A stretch of DNA of 10,076 nucleotides from Anaerolineaceae bacterium. GTDB taxonomy: Bacteria > Planctomycetota > Phycisphaerae > FEN-1346 > JAACEH01. A program made the position numbers and the translations under genes. The number at the start of each line of letters is the position of its first letter. The stretch's first letter is position 1. Below are positions 1-5,252 of this stretch, in pieces. The notes beneath the pieces were generated by a model, which was given only the letters and a program-made list of their open reading frames with translations, did not search any database and had not been told where the DNA came from. The stretch lies in assembly GCA_011682595.1 (NCBI GenBank), contig JAACEH010000038.1, positions 1-10,076 of the forward strand, written 5' to 3'.

Positions 1-309
1 CTGCGGGTGGTCACGCTCGATCCGGCCCTGGAAGACCGCATCTCGGCCCACATCGAGCACAACGAGCGAGGCAGCTTCCTGACCATGCCGCCGGAGGTGG
101 CCCGGACCGTGGCCCAGGAAATCGCCGAGGCCGTACGCCCGCTGGCCAACGCCGGTGCGCCGCCGGTCGTGCTGACCTCGCCGCAGGTCAGGGCACAGGT
201 TAAACGCATTGCTGAAACGACGCTGCCGAATCTGGCGGTGCTGTCGTTCAACGAGATCGTTCGTGGAGTCAAGGTTGAGAGTATGGGCATGGCGGAGTTG
301 AAATCATGA
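1..309 (+). CDS. flhA: Flagellar biosynthesis protein FlhA, C-terminal end (5' partial)
   Basis: This is the last 102 codons of a gene that starts before the window; the reading frame is open from base 1 to TGA at 307-309. FlhA is the large inner-membrane subunit of the flagellar type III export gate, and its cytoplasmic C-terminal domain docks chaperone-substrate complexes. The visible part is the final subdomain. A helix (ALEDRISAHI) is followed by a strand segment (PPVVLTSPQVRAQVKRI), then LPNLAVLSFNEI and a short tail VKVESMG. The 'TSPQVR...R' and 'P.L.VLS.NEI' patterns are the usual FlhA C-terminal signature. The stop overlaps the flhF start in ATGA, so the two are probably translationally coupled. 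The transmembrane half lies outside the window. Confidence 0.93.
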   Translation: MRVVTLDPALEDRISAHIEHNERGSFLTMPPEVARTVAQEIAEAVRPLANAGAPPVVLTSPQVRAQVKRIAETTLPNLAVLSFNEIVRGVKVESMGMAELKS

Positions 310-944
310 AGCTGAAAACTTTCAGGGCACCATCGATGCGCGACGCGCTGCAGATGGTCAAACGTACCTTTGGCCGACAGGCGGTCATCCTGAACACGCG
401 CTCGTACAAGACGGGTGGCTTTCTCGGGTTCGGGGCCCGCAACGTGGTAGAGGTTACCGCCGGCCGGCAATCGTCCGCGGCCCCTGGCCGGGTTCCCGGG
501 GCCACCCAACCCGCCCGGGCCACCCCGCCTGGCCGACTCGGCAGCACCGCACCACCGGGCGGCGGGGGCGACCTCCGAGTGCGCCAGACATACGGCCAAT
601 TGGTGGCCGAAGCCAGGCAGGAGGCCGTCAAGGTCAGCGCCTCGCAGTTGCAGTCCGAGATGAGCGGCCTGAAGGAGATGGTTCATAAGCTGATCCAGGA
701 AACCCGCTCGACGCGGACCCCGGACGTGCCGGCCGAATTGTTCGACGTCTACGTTTCGCTGCTGAGCAACGAGGTGGCCGACGAGATGGCCAAGGACCTG
801 GTCAAGCAGATTCGCGAACAGCTTCCCGAGAGCCAGTGGCAGAACGAGTACCGCGTTCGCGAGACGCTGGTTCGCTACGTGGCCTCGCGAATCGAGGTGG
901 CCGGGCCGACCGTGCTGGAAGGCCCCGCCCCGCGGTCGCCATGA
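306..944 (+). CDS. flhF: FlhF N-terminal part (B domain and start of N domain), ends early at a frameshift
   Basis: FlhF is an SRP-family GTPase that places and numbers polar flagella. This frame encodes the FlhF-specific B domain: a start KLKTFRAPSMRDALQMVK, then FGRQAVILNTR and GGFLGFGARNVVEV, a pattern typical of the family. A Pro/Gly/Ala-rich linker follows (about residues 58-95), then the helical N domain (about 100-205, ending ETLVRYVASRIEV). The start is ATG at 306 with GGAG at 294-297, and it overlaps the flhA stop. The frame ends at TGA 942-944, just where the GTPase domain should begin, and the remainder continues in another frame. An intact gene would give about 410 residues, a normal FlhF length. 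I read this as one gene with one base missing between about 921 and 940, either a real mutation or a sequencing error. Confidence 0.85.
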   Translation: MKLKTFRAPSMRDALQMVKRTFGRQAVILNTRSYKTGGFLGFGARNVVEVTAGRQSSAAPGRVPGATQPARATPPGRLGSTAPPGGGGDLRVRQTYGQLVAEARQEAVKVSASQLQSEMSGLKEMVHKLIQETRSTRTPDVPAELFDVYVSLLSNEVADEMAKDLVKQIREQLPESQWQNEYRVRETLVRYVASRIEVAGPTVLEGPAPRSP

Positions 945-1537
945 TCGGCCCCACGGGCGTCGGCAAAACGACCACCATCGCCAAGCTGGCCGCCCAGTTC
1001 AGGCTCCGGCAACACCGCTCGGTCGGGCTGATTACCATCGACACCTATCGCATCGGGGCGGTCGACCAGTTGAGGACCTACGCCGAGATTATCGACGTTC
1101 CTCTGAAGGTGGTCCTGACGCCGAAAGAACTTCGCCGGGCGGTCGATGAGTTCAGCGACATGGACTTCATTCTCATCGACACCGCCGGGAGAAGCCAGAG
1201 GGACGTGCTGAAGATGAACGAGCTTCGACAGTTCCTGGAGGCCGTCAAGCCGCACGAGACCCACCTGGTGATCTCCAGCACGTGCGGTCACAAGAATGTC
1301 GAGAGCGTGCTCGAACAGTTCGCAGCTTTCAGCATCGACCGCATTGTGCTGACCAAGCTGGACGAGGCGGTCGGCTTCGGCATCATCCTGACGGTGTTGC
1401 AGCGGACCAAGCAGAAGCTGTCGTACGTGACGGTCGGGCAGGACGTGCCCGACGATATTGAAGCGGGGGAACCACGCAAGTTGGCCGAGCTGATTGTTCC
1501 GAGCATGGCCGCCCGTGCAGGGGGTGCTGTTCGATGA
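941..1537 (+). CDS. flhF: FlhF C-terminal GTPase (G) domain, downstream of the frameshift
   Basis: This is the continuation of flhF in the -1 frame relative to the N-terminal part. The coding-like frame is open from about 836, but homology to FlhF begins near 923 (RPAVAMIGPTGVGKT). SRP-GTPase motifs appear in order: G1 GPTGVGKTTTIAKLAA, G2 region DTYRIGAVDQLRTYAEI, G3 DTAGRSQRD, and G4 TKLDEAVGFG. The closing guanine-loop region is VTVGQDVPDDIEAG. ATG 941 overlaps the TGA of the upstream frame as ATGA, so separate translation by reinitiation is possible. However, a product starting there would lack most of the first beta strand before the P-loop, and no Shine-Dalgarno lies at normal distance (GGAAGG at 917-922 is 18 nt away). 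The stop overlaps flhG by another ATGA. The family call is very sure; whether it is made separately is unknown. Confidence 0.85.
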   Translation: MIGPTGVGKTTTIAKLAAQFRLRQHRSVGLITIDTYRIGAVDQLRTYAEIIDVPLKVVLTPKELRRAVDEFSDMDFILIDTAGRSQRDVLKMNELRQFLEAVKPHETHLVISSTCGHKNVESVLEQFAAFSIDRIVLTKLDEAVGFGIILTVLQRTKQKLSYVTVGQDVPDDIEAGEPRKLAELIVPSMAARAGGAVR

Positions 1538-2406
1538 TTATAGGTGATCAGGCAGAGAAACTGAGACGAATGGTGCGCCAGATGCGTCCGCACGGCCGTG
1601 TGCTGGCCGTCACCAGCGGCAAGGGCGGCGTCGGCAAGACCAACGTGGCCATCAACCTGGCCATCGCCCTCAGCCGCACCCACCGCCAGAGAGTGGTGCT
1701 GGTCGACGCCGACCTGGGGCTGGCCAACGTGGACCTGATGCTGGGTCTGCAACCGCGGTGGAACCTCAGCCACGTCTTCAGCGGCGAGCGGAAAATCGAG
1801 GAGATCCTGAGTGCCGGCCCGGACAAGGTGGCCGTGGTGCCGGGGGCCAGCGGGCTGGGCCGGCTGGCCGATCTGCCGGACAACCAGCGGCGGCTCCTGT
1901 TGGAACAACTGAGCCGCCTGGAGAGCCGGACCGACTACCTGCTGATCGACACCGGGGCGGGGATCGGCCGCACAGTGATCGCCCTGGCCTCGGCCGCCGA
2001 CGAGTGCCTGGTGGTGACTACGCCCGAACCTCCGAGCGTGGCCGACGCCTACGCGACGCTGAAGATACTCAGCCGCCAGGACCGCCGCCCGCAACTGCAT
2101 CTGCTGGTTAACATGGTCGGCAGCCGGCAGGAGGCGCGCCGCGTTTACGAGCGTATTTCCGGCGTGGCCCGGAAGTTCCTGAGCGTCGAGGTTCACGACG
2201 CGGGGTACATCTTCTGCGACGGTCACGTGTCGCGAGCAGTGCGCAGCCGCAAACCGTTCGTTTCGGCGTTTCCGAATTCCCAGGCCGCCTGGTGCATGCG
2301 ACAGGTTGCCGACTGGATCGTCCGCGGCGGCGACCGGCAGGACATGCCGGCCCCGGGTCGCGGCTTCTTCAAACGGGTCGCGGGCCTGTTCAGTGCCGCG
2401 ACCTGA
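1534..2406 (+). CDS. flhG: Flagellar number regulator FlhG (FleN/YlxH, MinD-like ATPase)
   Basis: This 290-residue ParA/MinD-family ATPase pairs with FlhF to set flagellar number and position. The N terminus carries DQAEKLR (residues 5-11), matching the DQAxxLR helix known in FlhG as the activator of the FlhF GTPase. A deviant Walker A SGKGGVGKT spans 28-36, with signature Lys30 and Lys35. VDADLGLANVD (57-67) is the switch I region and LLIDTGAGIG (136-145) is switch II. The last residues, GRGFFKRVAGLFSAA, look like the amphipathic membrane-targeting helix of MinD/FlhG. The start ATG overlaps the flhF stop and has AGGGGG at 1519-1524. All catalytic motifs are intact, so the module seems to be under selection even though flhF is interrupted. 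Confidence 0.95.
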   Translation: MIIGDQAEKLRRMVRQMRPHGRVLAVTSGKGGVGKTNVAINLAIALSRTHRQRVVLVDADLGLANVDLMLGLQPRWNLSHVFSGERKIEEILSAGPDKVAVVPGASGLGRLADLPDNQRRLLLEQLSRLESRTDYLLIDTGAGIGRTVIALASAADECLVVTTPEPPSVADAYATLKILSRQDRRPQLHLLVNMVGSRQEARRVYERISGVARKFLSVEVHDAGYIFCDGHVSRAVRSRKPFVSAFPNSQAAWCMRQVADWIVRGGDRQDMPAPGRGFFKRVAGLFSAAT

Positions 2407-2501
2407 GGGCCCTGACCGGGCCGAGGGGGGGGGCGACATGAAGTCGTCGGCAAGTGGGTGCACAGTGGGGGTGGGCAAGCAGGTGAGGAAAGGAGGTTTC
2501 G

Positions 2502-2831
2502 ATGCATTGGCGAATTTACGGATCGGCCTTGGCTTTGTTGAGTTTTGCCGTGGTCTGCTTCAGCGGCTTGCTGCAGGGCCATTCGTTCGCTTCGGCGATC
2601 AAACAGTCGCTCCTGGCGATGGTCATTGGCGGGCTGACGGGAGTTCTGGCGGCGGTTGCCGTCAGGTACGTCGTGCGCGAGGAGGCCAATCACAAGGATC
2701 AAGAGGTCGAGGAGGAACTGTCCCCGTCGAAGGGGGCGGGCGATTCGGTCGCAAGCTCAACGGTCGGCACGGACGCCGCCGATTCACTGGAAGAGCCGGT
2801 CTCCCAAGGCGCCGGTTCGGCAGTAAACTGA
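2502..2831 (+). CDS. Small two-helix membrane protein between flhG and fliA, function unknown
   Basis: This is a 109-residue protein that I do not recognise. It has two strongly hydrophobic segments, about residues 6-24 and 36-58, joined by a short loop. A hydrophilic acidic tail (59-109) follows, rich in Glu, Ser, Gly and Ala and probably cytoplasmic and unfolded. Translation signals are excellent: AAAGGAGG ends at 2496, five bases before the ATG. It lies in the same direction between flhG and fliA with short gaps (95 and 32 bases), so it is probably cotranscribed. This position suggests, but does not prove, a role in flagellar assembly or its regulation. No catalytic motif is visible. Confidence 0.8.
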   Translation: MHWRIYGSALALLSFAVVCFSGLLQGHSFASAIKQSLLAMVIGGLTGVLAAVAVRYVVREEANHKDQEVEEELSPSKGAGDSVASSTVGTDAADSLEEPVSQGAGSAVN

Positions 2832-2863
2832 AACTACTGATTCATGTTTGGTGAGGAACACCC

Positions 2864-3679
2864 ATGGCACGAGTGAGAAGAAGAGTTGATATGGTTCAGC
2901 AGCCACGGAAGTACACGGATGAGCAGATTGACGGCCTTTGGCGGCAATACCGCTCAAATCCGACGGTCGAGCTGCGCAACGATCTGGCTGAACACTACCT
3001 GTCGATCGTCAAGTACACCAGCGAGCGGCTATACACCAAGCTGCCCGACGAGGTCGACATCAACGACCTCTACCAGGACGGCTTCCAGGGGCTGCTCGAC
3101 GCCATCGACTCGTTCGACTTGGATCGCGGGGTGAAGTTCGCGACCTTCTGCGCGGCCCGGATTCGCGGCGCCATTCTCGACAGCCTGCGGGCCAACGACT
3201 GGGTGCCGCGGCTCGTGCGGGCCCGGGCCAGCAAACTGAACGAGGCCCGCCAAGCCCTGGAGGTCAAGTTCTGCCGGACGCCGACCGACCGCGAACTGGC
3301 CCGGCACATGGGGCTCGGCCAGCAAGACTACGAGCGTCTGATCCGCGATGCCAAGGCGACCGGCGTCATCAGCCTGGATCGCAAGTGCTATGAGACCGAC
3401 ACCAACAAGGACGTCCGCGAAATCGATATCGTGGAGGACAAACGGGGCGACAACCCGATTCGCAAGGCCCAGAAGCACGACCTGCGGAAACTGATTACCA
3501 AGGGGCTGTCGAAGAACGAACGGCTGATCATCCTGCTGTACTACTACGAGGAGATGACCATGAAGGAGATCGGGGCGACGCTCGATCTGTCCGAGTCGCG
3601 AGTCAGCCAGATGCACTCCAGCATCCTGGCCCGTCTGCGTCCGCTGCTGGAGAACCGCAGGCACGAGTTTGTGACCTGA
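2864..3679 (+). CDS. fliA: RNA polymerase sigma-28 factor, FliA/WhiG family
   Basis: This 271-residue sigma-70-family factor is of the flagellar type. Region 2 (about residues 33-105) contains LAEHYLSIVKYTSERL, DINDLYQDGFQGLLDAIDSF, and the -10 recognition stretch FATFCAARIRGAILDSLR followed by DWVPR, all characteristic of FliA. Region 3 (about 110-165) includes TDRELARHMGL. Region 4 has LSKNERLIILLYYYEEMTMKEIG, then the helix-turn-helix LSESRVSQMHSSILARLR that reads the -35 element. ATG 2864 was chosen for its GTGAGG Shine-Dalgarno (2851-2856); an in-frame ATG at 2891 is a weaker alternative. The position after flhA-flhF-flhG is the usual one for fliA. It should direct late flagellar promoters, and a candidate lies directly downstream. 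Confidence 0.94.
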   Translation: MARVRRRVDMVQQPRKYTDEQIDGLWRQYRSNPTVELRNDLAEHYLSIVKYTSERLYTKLPDEVDINDLYQDGFQGLLDAIDSFDLDRGVKFATFCAARIRGAILDSLRANDWVPRLVRARASKLNEARQALEVKFCRTPTDRELARHMGLGQQDYERLIRDAKATGVISLDRKCYETDTNKDVREIDIVEDKRGDNPIRKAQKHDLRKLITKGLSKNERLIILLYYYEEMTMKEIGATLDLSESRVSQMHSSILARLRPLLENRRHEFVT

Positions 3680-3702
3680 ACGGGGCATTTCCTCTGCCGC
3701 GG

Positions 3703-3730
3703 TAAAGTCTGGCCGGCCATGTGCCGATAG
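3703..3730 (+). promoter_or_regulatory. Candidate sigma-28 (FliA) promoter
   Basis: TAAAGTCT (3703-3710), then 12 bases, then GCCGATAG (3723-3730). The enterobacterial FliA consensus is TAAAGTTT-N11-GCCGATAA, so each half matches seven of eight positions with one extra base of spacing. It lies just after the gene for a FliA-type sigma factor and upstream of the charged-protein gene at 3897. A 7-bp inverted repeat (TCTGGCC 3708-3714 / GGCCAGA 3730-3736) overlaps it, so part of this stretch could instead be an RNA stem in the fliA 3' region. Confidence 0.6.
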
Positions 3731-3736
3731 GCCAGA

Positions 3737-3840
3737 GGCGAGAAGTCCCGGTTCGGTGAACTGCCGGAGCAGGGGCTTAAGCTGCAAGGCAGACTCGCCG
3801 CAAGGGCTTCTTGAGCCTACTCCGCCGTAGTAGCTACGGC
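3737..3840 (+). other. Structured non-coding stretch, possible leader RNA
   Basis: About 215 bases without a gene separate fliA from the next start. Several complementary arms are visible. GGCGAG (3737-3742) with CTCGCC (3794-3799) could enclose AAGTCCC/GGGGCTT with one G-U pair, GGTTC/GAACT with a G-U pair, and CTGC(AAG)GCAG at 3782-3792. Downstream are GGCT/AGCC (3805-3817) and the 7-bp hairpin GCCGTAG-TAG-CTACGGC (3824-3840). No T-run follows, so this is not a standard terminator. The nested layout suggests a 5' leader structure, but short GC-rich stems are common by chance and no known RNA family is recognised. Confidence 0.35.
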
Positions 3841-3846
3841 TACGAA

Positions 3847-3870
3847 GGCCGGGAGGCCGGGAGGCCGGAC
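3847..3870. repeat. Three tandem copies of an 8-base unit
   Basis: GGCCGGGA occurs twice in a row (3847-3854 and 3855-3862), followed by a diverged third copy GGCCGGAC. It sits between the 3824-3840 hairpin and the ribosome binding site of the next gene. It may be a slippage-prone microsatellite or part of a dispersed extragenic repeat. Confidence 0.6.
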
Positions 3871-3896
3871 GAAGGTCGGATGCCTCGGAGGTGCAC

Positions 3897-4265
3897 GTGT
3901 CGGACATCGGCAGCGGAATTGTCGGAACGTTCAACCAGGCCAACCTGGCCACTCGGCGCGCCGAAGCCGAAAACTCCCGGACCCGCAAAGGCGAGCAGCA
4001 ACGCACCAGCGAAGCCCGGCGACGGTACGTTGCCGCCCAGGAGGAAGTCGAGGCGGCCCAGACCCTGCGCGGACGAAGGGTCGAGCCGGACAAGGAAGAG
4101 ACCTCTGGCCGCGAGGCACGCGACCAGTACGAATCCCACGGCCAGCTTACCGGCCGACAAAAGTCGGCCCTGGCCGAACAACACACTTCCCAGACTGGCG
4201 ACGAAGCGGCGGGAGACGGCGGCGACGGAGCCGAGTCCGGGCAGTTGATCGATATTGAAGCCTGA
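3897..4265 (+). CDS. Charged, probably disordered protein downstream of fliA, function unknown
   Basis: This 122-residue protein starts at GTG 3897, chosen because GGAGG lies at 3887-3891 with a five-base spacer; GTG 3891 in the same frame overlaps that site. The N terminus, SDIGSGIVGTFNQANLATRRAEAE, could form an amphipathic helix. The rest is dominated by Arg, Glu, Gln, Ala, Asp and Gly, with a coiled-coil-like stretch RRYVAAQEEVEAAQTL and an acidic Gly-rich tail ending IDIEA. There are no membrane segments, no cysteines and no enzyme motif. It follows fliA and a candidate FliA promoter, so a late flagellar or chemotaxis-related role is a reasonable guess. It does not look like the anti-sigma factor FlgM. 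Arg/Glu-rich GC-rich frames can arise by chance, but the ribosome binding site and ending support a real gene. Confidence 0.65.
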   Translation: MSDIGSGIVGTFNQANLATRRAEAENSRTRKGEQQRTSEARRRYVAAQEEVEAAQTLRGRRVEPDKEETSGREARDQYESHGQLTGRQKSALAEQHTSQTGDEAAGDGGDGAESGQLIDIEA

Positions 4266-4573
4266 CCATAATTGTAGAGCGGCCCAACCGCGGCAGTGGC
4301 CGGCCCACCGCAGTCCGGGGCTCCCGAGGGTTGAACAAGGGCGGGGAAAGCGGCCTATTCAGCCAAAAAACGGAGCAAAAATAGGCCTCTAACCTCGGCC
4401 GGTGCAAAGCGTTAGTGACGGTCCATTAAACAAGGATTTCCGGCAGATTTGCCTTTTCGAAAAGCTGTGGTAAACTTGTCTGAGTGGGTTGTGTGGGAAG
4501 GGGCAAAAACCGTCCATTGCCGCCTATTTTGTACTTTATTCCTGAAGCGATCCTCTATATAGTGGATGTGTCG
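4266..4573. other. Non-coding region upstream of the first PilZ gene
   Basis: No convincing gene is present here. The base composition becomes clearly more AT-rich from about 4360, unlike the neighbouring coding DNA. Visible structure: GGCCTATT (4352-4359) repeats inverted as AATAGGCC (4380-4387), an 8-bp perfect stem with a 20-base loop and no T-run on the + strand. CTAAC/GTTAG forms a weak stem just after it, and CTTTTCGAAAAG (4453-4464) is a perfect palindrome. The sigma-54 promoter begins at its right edge. Confidence 0.6.
4453..4464. promoter_or_regulatory. 12-bp palindrome, candidate activator (enhancer) site
   Basis: CTTTTCGAAAAG is a perfect 12-base palindrome centred about 117 bp upstream of the GG of the sigma-54 promoter at 4574. 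Enhancer-binding proteins of the NtrC family usually bind dyads roughly 80-150 bp upstream of such promoters. The functional role is inferred from position only. Confidence 0.4.
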
Positions 4574-4589
4574 TGGCAATTCACTTGCT
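4574..4589 (+). promoter_or_regulatory. Sigma-54 (RpoN) -24/-12 promoter of the first PilZ gene
   Basis: TGGCA (4574-4578) and TTGCT (4585-4589) have exactly ten bases between the invariant GG and GC dinucleotides, matching the sigma-54 consensus TGGCAC-N5-TTGCW. Transcription would start near 4600, giving a leader of about 30 bases before ATG 4631. Sigma-54 promoters commonly drive flagellar and c-di-GMP-related genes, which fits the neighbourhood. Confidence 0.7.
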
Positions 4590-4630
4590 TCTAACCACCA
4601 TCAGAGAGAGCCCGGCCCGAGACCAAGCGG

Positions 4631-4984
4631 ATGTCCAGTCTTGTCGGCAAAACTGAGGAGCGATCCGGCCGCGAGCGTCGGCGTCATCACCGCTACATTG
4701 TGCCGATGCATGTCGTGGCGGTGTTGTGCGATCAGGGCATCGAGGAAGGTCGGCGAATTCTCAACCTGCAGATCAAGGACATCAGCAAAGGGGGCGCATG
4801 TGGAGTCGTCGAGAACGAAGTTGTCGACAATGAGCAATTGATTCTGTTCATCCCGCCGCAGGGAGGGCGCGGCGGAAGAGACGTGCGGGGACGAGTCACC
4901 CGCTGCGACAGGTTGGAAGGGCATTACCGCATCGGTGTGGCCTTCAGTAATCCTCTGGAGGAGGCAGCCAGCCAGATCCACTAG
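4631..4984 (+). CDS. PilZ-domain protein (candidate c-di-GMP receptor)
   Basis: This 117-residue protein is almost entirely a single PilZ domain, the commonest cyclic-di-GMP binding module. The RxxxR motif is R17-R18-H19-H20-R21 and the second motif (D/N)xSxxG is D50-I-S52-K-G-G55, so both c-di-GMP contact motifs are present. The ending GRVTRCDRLEGHYRIGVAF is the usual final beta-strand pattern. Ligand-bound PilZ proteins change the behaviour of partners in motility, polysaccharide or transcription systems; the partner here is unknown. The ribosome binding site before ATG 4631 is weak. The upstream sigma-54 promoter implies activator-dependent expression. Confidence 0.88.
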   Translation: MSSLVGKTEERSGRERRRHHRYIVPMHVVAVLCDQGIEEGRRILNLQIKDISKGGACGVVENEVVDNEQLILFIPPQGGRGGRDVRGRVTRCDRLEGHYRIGVAFSNPLEEAASQIH

Positions 4985-5252
4985 CGGGGATCCCTCTTGG
5001 CTTCCATATTCTGTGTTCGCCTGCAAGGATTTCGCGTCCGCCGGATGGCTCTGTGCCGATAGGTGGTCACCTGGCGCAGAAAAAGTAGGCGAAAGTGGCT
5101 ATAAAACCCGTCAATTTTTTGCCTATGCAAGAAAAGTGGGTCATACTGCTGTAATAAGATTGGTTTTTGCTGTGCGAGTGTCCGATAACAAATAGGTGAG
5201 TCGTAAAAGGAGGGGGATTTCTGTAATCCAAGCCAGGGACCTGAGGGGTGGC
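4985..5252. other. Intergenic region between the two PilZ genes
   Basis: No gene is seen. It contains TGTGCCGATAGG (5052-5063), identical to the -10 part of the FliA promoter candidate at 3720-3731, but no TAAA lies 15-16 bases upstream. An AGGTG-GT-CACCT dyad (5061-5072) overlaps it and could be an operator. The segment 5085-5195 is AT-rich. A strong AAAGGAGG (5206-5213) is not followed by a standard start codon at usable distance in the PilZ frame. Confidence 0.45.

Noticed and set aside
1288..2478. Long minus-strand open frame (396 codons) opposite flhF and flhG
   Set aside because: It is antisense to two clearly homologous genes, is rich in His, Gln, Pro and Ala as expected of GC-rich shadows, and shows no domain.
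2306..2854. Plus-strand frame of 182 codons across the flhG end and the small membrane protein gene
   Set aside because: It overlaps both in another frame, is Gly/Arg-rich, and has no ribosome binding site at its start; the 2502 gene has far better signals and composition.
3744..3780. Cobalamin-riboswitch-like CCGGT...GAAC...GCCGGAGC segment
   Set aside because: Only a short stretch is similar; the rest of the conserved core is absent and the downstream gene has no link to cobalamin.
3029..4186. Minus-strand open frame (385 codons) opposite fliA and beyond
   Set aside because: It overlaps fliA antisense, has low-complexity Arg/Ser composition, and lacks recognisable motifs or a start signal.
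4566..4841. Frame of 91 codons starting at ATG 4566
   Set aside because: Its start lies upstream of the expected transcription start of the sigma-54 promoter, and it is a shadow of the PilZ gene in another frame.
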